Source: DATFVJ01 sp963826515 (lineage in GTDB: Bacteria; Actinomycetota; Actinomycetes; Streptosporangiales; Streptosporangiaceae). Taken from it: a stretch of DNA of 64,000 nucleotides. The notes beneath the pieces were generated by a model. That model did not search any database, was not told where the DNA came from, and saw only the letters and a list, made by a program, of their open reading frames with translations. The translations under genes were made by a program, and so were the position numbers. The first letter of the stretch is position 1; each line of letters begins with the position of its first letter. This document shows, piece by piece, positions 36,067-45,374 of the stretch. Location of the stretch: positions 372,001-436,000 of the forward strand of contig CAWGXI010000016.1 in the NCBI GenBank assembly GCA_963826515.1. The letters run 5' to 3'.

Positions 36067-39000
36067 ATGTCCGCCAAGCCGCACAGCGATCGCGTGCGCG
36101 TCGAGCTGCTCGGGACCTTCCGAGCCAGCATCGGAGGCCGGGCTGTGGCCCGCACTGCGTGGCCGGGACGGCGCTCGGCCGAGCTCGTGCAGCTTCTTGC
36201 CCTGGCCGATCGCCACGGCCTTGCCCGGGAACAGGTGACGGAGGCGCTGTGGCCGCATCTGGATCCTGATGCCGGGGCGGCGAATCTCCGTAAGGCTGCT
36301 CATCACGCCCGACAGGCGCTCGGCCGCCCGGATGCTGTGGTGCTGCGCGCAGGGCGGGTCACGTTGTTCCCTGCGTGCCAGGTGAAGACGGACGTCGAGT
36401 GCTTTGAGCGGACGGCCGGCCTGGCCCTGCGCTCCAAGGACGGTGCCGCCTGCGCCGGAGCGGCCTCAGGTTACACCGGTGACCTGCTGCCCGAGTCACT
36501 CTATGAGGAGTGGACGCAGGCCCGCCGCGCCCATCTGAGATCGCTGCAGGCCAAGCTGCTGTGGCTGAGCGGGCAATGGGACCGGCTCGTGGCACTGGAA
36601 CAGTCTCATGAGGCGGCGTACCAGGAGCTGATGCGGGCCGAATTGGCGGCCTGCTGCTGGCACGCGGCGATCCGCTGGTACGGGCGGCTCCGCACCACCC
36701 TGCAGCGCGAGCTGGGCCTGCCGCCCAGTCCGGAGAGCCGTGCCCTGTATGACAAATGCGCCGCGGGGCTCAGCCAGGCCACGACCGTCTTCGCGGGCCG
36801 CCAGGCCGAGCTCGCCCAGGCCATGGTCACTCTCCGGTCGACCGAGCAGGGTGACATAGGCGCGCTGGTGGTCCGCGGGCCGCCCGGGATCGGCAAATCC
36901 GCGCTGTGCCGCCAGGTCGCCGCGCTGGCCAGGCACCGGAGCTGGCTGGTTGTCACGGTGGCGGCTACCATGGCGAGCAGCCCTTATGCACCACTCGTGA
37001 GCGGCATCGAGCAGCTTCTCAGCCGGGATCGCGCGCTGCTCGATGCCCTGCCGGATCGGGCCCGCTCGGTGCTAGCCGAGCTCACCTTGCTGGCTTCGCC
37101 GGCACGCCCGCACGACGGTCGTCTCACCCGGCACTCTGTGATCGGCGCGGTCCGGCGGCTGATCCTGGAGTGCCGGGACGTCACCGGCGTGATGCTGATC
37201 GTCGACGACGCCCAGCTTGCCGACGACGCGACCACGGAAGCGTGCATGCACCTCGCCCGGGCAGGCGGCGGGCTTCCGTTCCTCATCGTCCTGGCCTATC
37301 GCCAGGAAGCAGCCCGGCCGACGCTGGCACGCGGGGTCGCCGCACTGCACCGAGCCGGCAGGGCCGCGGGGATCGATCTGGGCCCGCTGGATCATGCTGA
37401 TGTCGTCGTGCTCGTGGCGAACGCCGCGCCGGCCAGGCCGGACGCCCGCATGCTCAGCCAGATCGCCGAGGTCGCACAGGGCAACCCCTTCTTCGCCCTG
37501 GAACTGGCCCGTCACGCCGCCGCGGGCCAGCCCCTGACGGTCACCAGGTCGGTCTGGGAGGCAGTCACAGCCCGATTCCTCGACCTGGATGAGTCCACCG
37601 CCGCCATGCTGCGCCGGCTTGCGGTAGCCGGCGATGATATCGACACGGCCGGAGTGCTGGCGCTGACCGGCTTGCCTGAGCCGGAAGCCTTCGCGAGGCT
37701 GGACGCCGGCCTTGAGGCCGGCGCGCTGACCGTCTCGGGAGCCCGCTACCGCTTCCGGCACGAGCTGGTCCGGCGGGCGCTCGTGGAGCAAATTCCGCCG
37801 CACCGCAGGATCGCCCTGCACCGCGACGCTGCCCGCCGTCTGGCCGCCGTCGACGCCGAACCAGCCCGGATCGCCCGGCACTGGCTGGAGGGGAACCGAC
37901 CGGGCGAAGCGGCGGGCTGGCTGCTCGCCGCGGCCCGCAAGGCCATCATGCTCGGCGCGTTCACGGACGCCCTAGGCCAGCTCGAGCCGCTGCTGAAGCA
38001 TGCGCCCGGGCATGGGGAGGCGGCCAGGCTGCGTGCGGAGGTCCTGGACGCGCTCGGCGACGGCCGGGCGCCGGCCGCGTATGCGGCTGCGGCGCGGCTC
38101 GTTGGTGAGCCGGGGGCTCACGATCTCCGGGCGATGCAGGCGCTGGCACAGCTCAAGCTCGGCGACGCCAGCGGAGCGCTGCGGACCCTCGACGGCGTCC
38201 GCCCGCCGAGCGTCCGCGGCAGGCTCTGCCACGCGCTCACGCTGAGCGGGGCGGCGGCGATCGGGTTCGGCGATCCCGGCCTCGCGACGACCAAGGCCGC
38301 CGAGAGCCGCCAGCTGGCGCTCCAGCTCCGCAATGCCGGCGCGCTGGTTGAAGCCTCGTGGGCGCAGGCGCTGGCTGCGCACTCGCGCGGCGACCTCCGC
38401 GGCAGCCTGCGGGCAGACCTGCGCGAAACGCACGCCCTGCCAGAGCTAGCGATGCGGGTCTTCGATGGGCAGCTATGCGTAACCCAGCGACTGCTATACG
38501 GGGCGATGCCGTACTCCGATGTCATCGAATTCGCCGACTCGCTGGCTGCTGAGGCCGAGCGGCTCGGTGCCGCCCGCGGGCACGGCTTCGCGGTGACGCT
38601 GCGCGGGGAGGCCGAGCTGCTCTCGGGGCGGCTCGATGAGGCGGACGCGGACCTCGCCGCCGGCGCCTGGCTGAACCAGGCCATCGGGGCGGCTACTGGC
38701 GAGGCCCTGGCACTGCAGCGGCGGGCAGAAGCCGCCCTGTACCGAGCCCAGCCGGCGCAAGCGGCGGCGCTGGCTGATGAGGCGCTTGCGGTGGCCCGCG
38801 AGTCCGAGGCCGGCTTCCATCTCCTGGATCGCATCTACGGCACCAGGATCGCCGCGGCACGGCCAGCGGACGCGCTGGCCGTCGTGGAGGAAGCCGAGTC
38901 CGCCATCCGCGGCCCGGCGGAAACATGCCCGGGCTGCAAGATCACCCTCGTCGTCCCTGCGGCCATCGCCGCGGCCCTGGCCGGGGATGCCGAGCGCGCG

Positions 39001-39219
39001 GTCCGTTACGGACAGGCCGCAGAAACCCTGGCCAGGGTCGTCATGCGGCTGCCCGGCTGGGATGCTGCGGTCGAAGAAGTCAAAGGCCATCTCGCGCGGG
39101 CAACTGCCGGCGACCGCACTGCCTCTATTCACTTCCGCGCGGCTGCCGATGGCTTCCGGCAGTCGGGCCAGCCGCTCGACGCGGCCCGCTGCGCCGCGCT
39201 TGCGTCCGGCCCGGCCTGA
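36067..39219 (+). CDS. BTAD-domain transcriptional regulator with AAA ATPase and TPR region
   Basis: A 1,050-residue regulator; ATG 36067 has TAGGAG about 8 bases upstream. N-terminal winged helix ('VRVELLGTFRASIGGRAVAR') and BTAD domain (to about 240; 'YGRLRTTLQRELGLPPSPES'). A predicted ATPase follows: Walker A 'VRGPPGIGKSALCRQ' near 272-280 and Walker B 'GVMLIVDDAQLADDA' near 376. The remaining 600 residues are TPR-like helices. This is the LAL/AfsR-like class that links ligand or nucleotide state to transcription. It is transcribed toward the osmC-dsrE pair, 114 bp downstream, which is a plausible target. No lesions. Confidence 0.88.
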   Translation: MSAKPHSDRVRVELLGTFRASIGGRAVARTAWPGRRSAELVQLLALADRHGLAREQVTEALWPHLDPDAGAANLRKAAHHARQALGRPDAVVLRAGRVTLFPACQVKTDVECFERTAGLALRSKDGAACAGAASGYTGDLLPESLYEEWTQARRAHLRSLQAKLLWLSGQWDRLVALEQSHEAAYQELMRAELAACCWHAAIRWYGRLRTTLQRELGLPPSPESRALYDKCAAGLSQATTVFAGRQAELAQAMVTLRSTEQGDIGALVVRGPPGIGKSALCRQVAALARHRSWLVVTVAATMASSPYAPLVSGIEQLLSRDRALLDALPDRARSVLAELTLLASPARPHDGRLTRHSVIGAVRRLILECRDVTGVMLIVDDAQLADDATTEACMHLARAGGGLPFLIVLAYRQEAARPTLARGVAALHRAGRAAGIDLGPLDHADVVVLVANAAPARPDARMLSQIAEVAQGNPFFALELARHAAAGQPLTVTRSVWEAVTARFLDLDESTAAMLRRLAVAGDDIDTAGVLALTGLPEPEAFARLDAGLEAGALTVSGARYRFRHELVRRALVEQIPPHRRIALHRDAARRLAAVDAEPARIARHWLEGNRPGEAAGWLLAAARKAIMLGAFTDALGQLEPLLKHAPGHGEAARLRAEVLDALGDGRAPAAYAAAARLVGEPGAHDLRAMQALAQLKLGDASGALRTLDGVRPPSVRGRLCHALTLSGAAAIGFGDPGLATTKAAESRQLALQLRNAGALVEASWAQALAAHSRGDLRGSLRADLRETHALPELAMRVFDGQLCVTQRLLYGAMPYSDVIEFADSLAAEAERLGAARGHGFAVTLRGEAELLSGRLDEADADLAAGAWLNQAIGAATGEALALQRRAEAALYRAQPAQAAALADEALAVARESEAGFHLLDRIYGTRIAAARPADALAVVEEAESAIRGPAETCPGCKITLVVPAAIAAALAGDAERAVRYGQAAETLARVVMRLPGWDAAVEEVKGHLARATAGDRTASIHFRAAADGFRQSGQPLDAARCAALASGPA

Positions 39220-39333
39220 CCACCACCCCACCCTCCCGGCCGCCAGCGATCGGCCAGGAACGTTTCGGGAACGTCCGCCTGGCATCGTCGGGCCCGATCG
39301 ACAACGTTCCTGACGACTGGAGGAGGCACTGTC

Positions 39334-39836
39334 ATGGCCGCCGACCTGAAATCCATCCTCGACGGCACCGCGTCCGCGATCGCGGCCGACCCGGCCATCG
39401 CGGCGGCCCGGTTGACCGCGGGCTGCGAGCTGGTTGGCGTCACCGAAGTGGACGTCCAGCTGGACGGCCAGATGATCAAGGCCGATCAGCCGCCCGGCCT
39501 CGGCGGCGCGGACGCCGGGCCGAAGCCGGTTGAGCATGCGCTCGCCGCGCTGGGCTCCTGACAGGCGATGACCTACCGGTTCTGGTCGGAGAAGCTCGGC
39601 ATCCGCTTTGAGACATCCGGGTGAATGTCGACGGCCACATCGACGTCCAGGGAATTCTCGGCCTGCGGGAGGGGATACGCCCGGGATTCGCCGACGTGGC
39701 CGTGCAGGTGCTCATCACCGGGCCGGAGCCGGCTGAGCGGTACGAGCAGCTACGGCAAGCGGTCAACAGCCACTGCCCGGTGCAGGACATCTTCACCCAT
39801 CCGGCGCCGGTCACGACCACCATATCCGCGGGCTGA
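39334..39836 (+). pseudogene. OsmC-family peroxidase, TGA at the catalytic Cys codon and a frameshift
   Basis: GGAGGAGG lies 7 bases before ATG 39334. The first part reads 'ILDGTASAIAADPAIAAARL' to 'PVEHALAALGS', where TGA (39559-39561) stands at the position of the peroxidatic cysteine (family sequence GSCQ). The same frame continues 'QAMTYRFWSEKLGIRFETSG'. A one-base slip near 39620 leads to the rest: 'VNVDGHIDVQGILGLREGIR', 'LITGPEPAERYEQLRQAVNS' and 'HCPVQDIFTHPAPVTTTI', including the second conserved cysteine (HCPV). OsmC reduces organic hydroperoxides. With two lesions it is most likely a pseudogene. Confidence 0.75.
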
Positions 39837-39899
39837 CCCGCCGCCCACCAGCTATCCGACCCGCGCAACAGACCACCAGCAACGAGCAAGGAGAATGTC

Positions 39900-40289
39900 A
39901 TGACCAGCACCCTAGCGAGCACGGCAACAGCGAAGGCCGTGATCAGCCTGACCACCGGACTCGAGGACCCCGAACGCGTCACCGTCGCGTTCCTGGTTGC
40001 TGTCGCCGCGGCAGAACAAGGCCGCCCGACCTTGATGTTCCTGACCAAGGAAGCAGCCCGTCTGGCGCTGGAGGGCGTCGCCACCGCTGTCGCATGCGAG
40101 GGCTGCCCGCCGCTGGCCGAGCTTACTGACCGGTTCGCCAAGGCAGGCGGGCGCTACCTCGTATGCCCCATCTGCTTCGATACCCGCAAACTCGACAAAA
40201 GCCAGCTCGTCGATGCCGCTGACCTGGGCGGCACGGCCCCGATGTGGCAGTGGATCGGTGACGACTGCGCCACGACGTTCAGCTACTGA
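39900..40289 (+). CDS. DsrE-family protein
   Basis: A 129-residue DsrE/DsrF-like protein: 'KAVISLTTGLEDPERVTVAF', 'AAEQGRPTLMFLTKEAARLA', 'RYLVCPICFDTRKLDKSQLV', 'DAADLGGTAPMWQWI'. The cysteine pair CPIC is a candidate sulfur-carrier or redox site. AAGGAG lies 8 bases before ATG 39900. It follows the osmC-like gene in the same direction with 63 bp between, a pairing that suggests a thiol-peroxide or sulfane-sulfur role. Intact. Confidence 0.82.
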   Translation: MTSTLASTATAKAVISLTTGLEDPERVTVAFLVAVAAAEQGRPTLMFLTKEAARLALEGVATAVACEGCPPLAELTDRFAKAGGRYLVCPICFDTRKLDKSQLVDAADLGGTAPMWQWIGDDCATTFSY

Positions 40290-40337
40290 CCTCCCCGCTC
40301 CTTCTGCGGGATGGCCGGGCAACGTCAGTGTCGCGGG

Positions 40338-40490
40338 GTCAGGTCTTGATCGCGATGGTCCCGAAGTCGGTCTGCGCGGAACCAGTGACGAACAGCTTGC
40401 CCCTGCCGGGGCTGACAGCCATCGCGCTGGCCGTGTCTTCACCGCCTGCCGGGTCGCTGAAGATGCTGACCCACCGCCGGGCGCCTGACT
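40338..40490 (-). pseudogene. Beta-propeller repeat fragment
   Basis: Minus-strand frame reads 'WVSIFSDPAGGEDTASAMAV' and 'SPGRGKLFVTGSAQTDFGTI' then TGA. The pattern (rW...ynGPa..dDtAsAlAVSPdG..vfVTG) is that of a secreted propeller repeat. Only about one blade and the C-terminus are left. Confidence 0.45.
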
Positions 40491-40516
40491 TGGCTAATAA
40501 CCAGCAACATGCAGGG

Positions 40517-40577
40517 GGTCAATTTTCAGATGAATCCGCCGGGTCAAGATTGGATCCAGTTTTCAGCCGACGTTGAC
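40517..40577. mobile_element. Possible IS21-family end remnant
   Basis: Two spaced gggtcaa repeats (gggtcaattttcag and gggtcaagattgg) followed by gacgttgacacac resemble the multiple terminal repeats of IS21-type elements. No istA/istB genes are nearby. Weak evidence. Confidence 0.3.
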
Positions 40578-41087
40578 ACACGTCGGTTTAGACCAGTGTC
40601 TGCGCGCACGGAACACGCCTGGCTGGTGCCCTGGTAGATCTGGGTGATCCAGCCGCAAGCGCATCGGGCCGGCGCCGTGCCTGTCTTTTCATGCCAGGTA
40701 CTCGTGCGCGGATCAGGCCGACGGCATCGGTGGCCTCGACGGGAATGCGCAGGTGACAGCGATATTTGACCTCTCGCCAGCATCGATGCCAGATCGCCAG
40801 CTACATGCTTGTGGGGTGCCAGAAGTCTGCCTGGCTGGTGAGCTGCAGCGATGCACCGGGGTCAGCGGTAGGCCATGATGATCGCCAGTGTCCCTCCGCC
40901 TGCTCCATCTGATCTTCATGTGCGCCACGAGGCGCTGTTGTTCCGGATGGAGGTGAGAGACCGTCCATCTCCTCGCCGTCGCAGCGGCGGGGTGAAGCGG
41001 GAGGCGGCCTGACCCGGGGGTCGCCGGGAACGGCGGGAGCAGCCTCGACAAAGTCGGGCCGGTTCAGTACTGCCGGATGGGCCGGGC
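40578..41087. other. No recognisable gene
   Basis: No reading frame in this stretch carries protein features I can name. It separates an IS-end-like sequence from the group II intron remnant. Confidence 0.5.
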
Positions 41088-41556
41088 CTGGTGAGCGAGA
41101 CGGGAAGGTATACGAGAGAAACCGGCTGCGTTACGCCTCTTGATCAGATGCCAGCTCCAACCCGGTGGATGCGGGCTGGTGGGCGGTGCGTACCCGCCTT
41201 TCATGACGGGCGGGGAACTCCAGGCAGGGTCTGTGAAGCCTGGGCCTGGAGGCCACGGTGAATTGCCTGCGGCGTAGCCGTGGCGAGATCGCAGGGGCAG
41301 AGCCGGGTGCCTAACCCGTGGACCGGACAACAGTGAACGTGGGAACCATCCGCGTGCGTTCTGCACCCCGTCTTCCGGCCAGGGAGACCGGGATGGATAG
41401 GCGCGACGCCTGCCGAAGGCGCGGGTGGGGCGGAGCCGCCGTAGTACTCCGAGCGCGGGAAAGCCGCTGCACATGGGAAGGGCGGCAGCGTGTCAGTTTA
41501 AGGAGGGAAGGCAATGTCCGAAGGTGCGCTGGTGAATACCGGCGCCGTGGTGCGAA
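41088..41556 (+). mobile_element. Group II intron 5' remnant
   Basis: The structured RNA part of a bacterial group II intron: blocks such as tgaattgcctgcggcgtag, gtggaccggacaacagtgaa, cgtgggaaccatccg, ccgtagtactccgagcgcg and gaaagccgctgcacatggg precede a gagggaaggcaATG at 41514 that begins the maturase ('MSEGALVNTGA'). The maturase diverges after about 11 residues and reaches a stop at 41600, so the reverse transcriptase, domains V-VI and the 3' splice site are gone. The 5' limit (gtgagcg at 41088) is a guess. Confidence 0.65.
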
Positions 41557-41900
41557 ACCGGACATCTGTCCGCGGGCCGCGCAGGCTCTCCGGTGCGGAA
41601 TAGATGTCATGACCTCCAAGCTGCCATCCATCGCCGGTCTCGATCTTGGATGCAGTCGCGCGGCGATCGCCCACCCAGCTCAGTCCATAGAAGACGAGCA
41701 GGGGTCGTGTCGCTGGCCCGACGGTTGCCGCCGCCCGGAACATCTGCTCCGCCCGCTCCAGGCCGAACAACGTCCGGCGTCGCTCCGCGTTCTCAGATCA
41801 GAAGCAGCACCCGGTGGGTCCCATCTGGTTGCGCACAGCCTCTCCCACACAGCATCCGGAGGGGGCGTCAGCGAGCGCGTCACGACCCTGCTCTCATGAA
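41557..41900 (-). pseudogene. YaaC-like protein N-terminal fragment
   Basis: Two minus-strand frames join to read 'DAVWERLCATRWDPPGAASD', then 'MFGLERAEQMFRAAATVGPA', 'TRPLLVFYGLS' and 'DGWQLGGHDI'. These match the start of YaaC-like proteins of unknown function. A frameshift lies near 41775; the gene is cut by the intron remnant. Confidence 0.55.
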
Positions 41901-42131
41901 TGACACCTGGCGCGCGTATCGCAACGGCACGGTCCGCCACCCTCAGCCCGCACTGTTCACAGGCCTGCTGATGGCCTGGTGATCTTGGGTCACGCGCACA
42001 TGTAAACGACCCCTTGCCTGATAATGCCGCCTGCCTTCGGCTCGCCTGGGCCGATGGCGGGCGCGCCGCCCGGGTGCGTCCTATAGGTCTGCCGGTCCGG
42101 GCTGCTGCCTAAAGCGCCTGGGCCGGGCAGA

Positions 42132-42879
42132 ATGGCGGCTATGACGGACGCTACCCTGATCGTGCCCGCCCGGTTCAACGGCCCACCCGGCTCGGCGAAC
42201 GGCGGGTACTTCGCCGGGAGACTGGCCGCGTGCCTGCTGGCTGTCTCAGCCGGGGGCGCGCCTGCCGCCGCGATCACCGTCACGCTTCGGAAACCGCCGC
42301 CGCTGCAGGAGCCGATGGACCTGGTCCCGGCGGACGCTGCGGAAACCCTGGCGGCGAGAATCGGCAACGTCCTCATCGCGGAGGCAGAACCCTTCTCCGG
42401 TGGTTTCGACGAGGTCGAGCCGGTCACCTTCGACGAGGCCCGGAAGGCTGCGGAGTATTACGGCGGCCTGGTCGAGCACCCGTTCCCGACCTGCTTCAGC
42501 TGCGGGCTGGCCCGGCCCGGGTCGGACGGGCTTGGTCTTCGGCCCGGGCTGCTGCCCGACCGGGAGGGCGTGACGGCGGCGAGCTGGCAGCCGGACGGCT
42601 CGCTGGCCGATTCGGCTGGCAAGGTCCGGCCCGAGTTCGTCTGGGCGGCGCTGGATTGTCCGGGCGGCTGGACGGTCGACCTGGTCGGCCTGCCGATGGT
42701 GCTCGGCCGGATGAGCGGGCAGGTACTCGCGACGCCTCAGCGGCGAGCCTTGCGTGGTGATGGGACGGCTGGACGGGCGGCAGGGCCGTAAGGCATCCAC
42801 CTCGACCACCGCATACGGAACCGGCGGGCGCGTGCTCGGTCATGCCAGGGCGGTCTGGATCGAGGTCTCCGCGCCGTAG
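42132..42879 (+). pseudogene. Thioesterase-like (hotdog) protein, 3' frameshift
   Basis: From ATG 42132 or 42141: 'VPARFNGPPGSANGGYFAGR', 'VTLRKPPPLQEPMDLVPAD', 'HPFPTCFSCGLARPGSDGLG', 'DCPGGWTVDLVGLPMVLGRM'. Near 42742 one base must be gained or lost to reach the natural end 'GEPCVVMGRLDGRQGRKAST' and 'LGHARAVWIEVSAP' at TAG 42877-42879. The pattern is that of hotdog-fold acyl-thioesterase-like proteins. If the indel is a sequencing error the gene would be intact (about 248 residues). Confidence 0.65.
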
Positions 42880-42884
42880 GTGAG

Positions 42885-43110
42885 TGCGAGTCGCCGATCG
42901 TGTGCGTGAACCGTTCGCGAAGCGCCGACGGCTCGAGCACCTCGACATCGGCTCCGAGACGCAGGAGCTCCCCGCATCCAGGCGAGCACGCGTGCTCGTG
43001 AGGCTGCGTGCCCGGCCTGCGGTGTGGTGTCCGGGCGAGTGCACAGCCGCTATGAGCGGCTGCTGGCCGATACGGCGGGCGGAAGCCGGGAGATATTGAT
43101 GCCGCGCGCC
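42885..43110 (-). pseudogene. WYL-domain regulator C-terminal fragment
   Basis: Minus strand reads 'GADVEVLEPSALRERFTHTI', the typical end of WYL-domain DNA-damage or metabolic regulators, preceded by a short basic stretch. HTH and WYL core are absent. 43111-43317 holds nothing recognisable. Confidence 0.4.
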
Positions 43111-43317
43111 CTGGCGCCCGCATCGTCAACTCCGAGGCGCCCAGCGCCATGGGCGACGCATAGAAGTCTCGCCAGCCGAAACGCGACGCCCGGTGGGCCG
43201 CCGAGCAGTCAGGGAACCTGGCGTGACCAGTCAGGACCGAGGACATTACTGGAGGATCTGATCGACATATGGGCAGGGATGCTCGATGACATCGAGCCCA
43301 CCACGCGCCTGTATTGC

Positions 43318-44270
43318 CGCTAACTGGTCGAATTCCACATCCTGGCAGAATTCCAGGGTCGCGAACTCGGGTCGCTCACCTTCGAAGGAAATCGAGACCG
43401 GGACAGATCCATCCCCCAGCGGATCAATTCACAGGGCCGACCCTACGCGCGGTCGGTCGCGTCCGCCGCCCGGTCGCTGCCGATCACCATCCTGGGTGGT
43501 GCCGTCCAAGCAGGCAAAATCGACCGTAACCCCGCCGAGCGCCGCAGAGGCCGCCGTGGCCGCAAGCGCGCCATGGGCCGGGCGCCCACCCGCGCCGCTC
43601 AGCAGCCGAGCTCCAAGGTGATCACCCCGCTCCAGGCTGTCTGTCTGGCAGAGCGATGCGCGCTGCTATGGGGACGCGAGGTCGATTTCGTGATGAACGT
43701 ATTCGCCACCTGGACCGGCGTGCGGTGGGGGGGAACTGCTGGCCGTGGAAGGCTAGGATAGCGAGTCTAGTCTTCCCCGCTGCAGCTCACCGAGCACGGC
43801 ATCGCCACCGACGCCGTGGAATGGCAGCTCCGTGAAATCGGCGGCGCCGTCAGCAAATCAGCCCCCAAGGACGGGTCCTACAGGGTCCTGGACCTGCCGC
43901 CATTCCTCGCGGACGTCACGCTCTGGGCGGCAGACAACCGGCGGCCCACCTGCCACTGCCCGCTGAGCACTGGCCGCCCGGCCTGCAAGGGAGACGCCCA
44001 CCCCGCCGAACTACCTGTTCCTCGGCCCCAACGGAGGCCACCCCCGCCGATCCAACTACGCCGACCGTTACCTCACCCAGCCGCCGAGGAACCCTACCCC
44101 GCCTACAAGGGCGTGCGCCGACCGGTCTGCATCACCGCCGAACCGTGGCCCGGTATCTCCGATCCGCAGGGCGCAACTCGGAAGGCCAAGGCGGCAGACA
44201 TAGCGGACGGCGTGTGGCCGAACCTGATCGGCAAACATGCGCCTTGCAACGTGGGCGAGGCCGAACCGGC
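43318..44270 (+). pseudogene. Tyrosine recombinase (integrase), frameshifted and truncated
   Basis: Pieces of one actinobacterial ICE-type integrase: 'AGKIDRNPAERRRGRRGRKR', 'ITPLQAVCLAERCALLWGRE', 'VDFVMNVFATWTGVRWGG' (the first catalytic Arg region, TGxRxGE, broken by an extra g), then 'MEWQLREIGGAVSKSAPKDG', 'YRVLDLPPFLADVTLWAADN', 'RRPTCHCPLSTGRPACKGD' and 'KAKAADIADGVWPNLIGKH'. The HxxR and Tyr parts are missing after about 44250. At least three frameshifts. Confidence 0.75.
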
Positions 44271-44288
44271 CTCCTGAACGAGTTCCCA

Positions 44289-44590
44289 GTGTCCGATCCC
44301 AAGATCGATGCGGTGCAGCGCATCTACGAGGCCTACGGCCGCGGCGACATCGAGGCGGTCCTCGCCGAGGTGTCCGACGACGTCGACTGGGCGCCGGTAG
44401 CGGCGAGCACCTCGGCGCCCTGGTATGGCAGCCACCCCAGCAAGGGCAACGTGCCCCGCTTCTTCAAGGAGATCGGGACGTCGATCGAGGTCACGGAGTT
44501 CACGCCGCTGTCGTTCACGTCCAACGAGACCGAGGTGATCGCGGCCACCCACTGGAGCTTCAAGGTCATCGCCACCGGCTCGCGCGCTGT
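44289..44590 (+). pseudogene. SnoaL-like/NTF2-family protein, C-terminally truncated
   Basis: GTG 44289 opens 'DAVQRIYEAYGRGDIEAVLA', 'VSDDVDWAPVAASTSAPWYG', 'NVPRFFKEIGTSIEVTEFTP' and 'LSFTSNETEVIAATHWSFKV'. This is a SnoaL-like cone-fold protein of about 130 residues, cut after roughly 97 residues by fusion to a transposase fragment. It was probably an intact small enzyme or binding protein before that insertion. Confidence 0.65.
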
Positions 44591-45124
44591 CTGCTCGGCT
44601 GCCTGATGGTGATGGCCCGGCGTGAGGTGTCCAAGGATGCCGAACTCCTTGTACTCAGGCACGAGAACGCGGTGCTGCACCGCCAGATCGGCCGGATCCG
44701 CTACCAGCCGGCCGACCGCCTATGGCTCTCGGCACTGTCCCGGCTGATCCCCCGGCGCCGATGGGGCGAGGTGTTCACGATGACCCCGGCGACGCTGCTC
44801 GCCTGGCACCGGCGGCTCGTCACAAGCAAATGGGACTACACGAACCGGCAGCGTCCCGGACGACCGTCCACTGCAGCCGCGATCCGCAAGCTCGTGATCC
44901 GCATCGCAACCGACAATCCGACCTGGGGGCACCGGCGGGTGCGAGGCGAGCTCGTCAAACTCGGCCACCCGATCGCGGCCTCCACGGTGTGGCAGATCCT
45001 GCATGCTGCCGGGATCGATCCCGCGCCCCGCCGCGCCGGCCCGACCTGGAAGCAGTTCCTGACCGCGCAGGCCCGTAGCATTCTCGCGGCCGACCTCGTC
45101 CACGTGGACACCGTGACACAGTGA
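44585..45124 (+). pseudogene. IS481-like integrase-core transposase, N-terminal half
   Basis: 'MARREVSKDAELLVLRHENA', 'VLHRQIGRIRYQPADRLWLS', 'WDYTNRQRPGRPSTAAAIRK', 'NPTWGHRRVRGELVKLGHPI', 'TWKQFLTAQARSILAADLVH'. The frame stops right after the first catalytic Asp of 'DLVHVDTVT', where the Cas6 fragment begins. The DDE core and right end are missing. Confidence 0.75.
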
Positions 45125-45125
45125 G

Positions 45126-45374
45126 GTGCAGATCCTGTCCCGCCGGCTGAACCGGGCCGGCCAGCAGGGCATGGAAGAGGAGATTATCTCGGGATTTACC
45201 GGCCGCGTGCGCTACGTCTGCGACCAGGGCAGCGACGCCGAGGCAGCGTGTTTCGGCGCGCTGCTGGCGTTCGCGGCCTTCGCGGGCGCCGGCTCGCACA
45301 CCGCGTACGGGTTCGGTGTCGTTACTCCCGAACTCACCTGGCAGCCCGCGACCGTTCAGGCGGCCAGCCGGTGA
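45126..45374 (+). pseudogene. cas6: Cas6-like CRISPR RNA endonuclease, C-terminal fragment
   Basis: About 80 residues: 'IISGFTGRVRYVCDQGSDAE', 'AACFGALLAFAAFAGAGSHT' and 'AYGFGVV'. The last segment is the Gly-rich loop of Cas6/RAMP proteins (G-x-G-x-x-T-x-x-G-x-G). The N-terminal RAMP domain is lost to the upstream transposase fusion. Its TGA overlaps the reverse-transcriptase GTG as GTGA, so cas6 and RT were one operon. In RT-CRISPR loci Cas6, RT and Cas1 are often neighbours or fused. Confidence 0.65.

Noticed and set aside
40290..45125. CRISPR array accompanying the cas6/RT relic
   Set aside because: I searched by eye for repeated 25-40 bp units with regular spacing on both sides of the relic and saw none.
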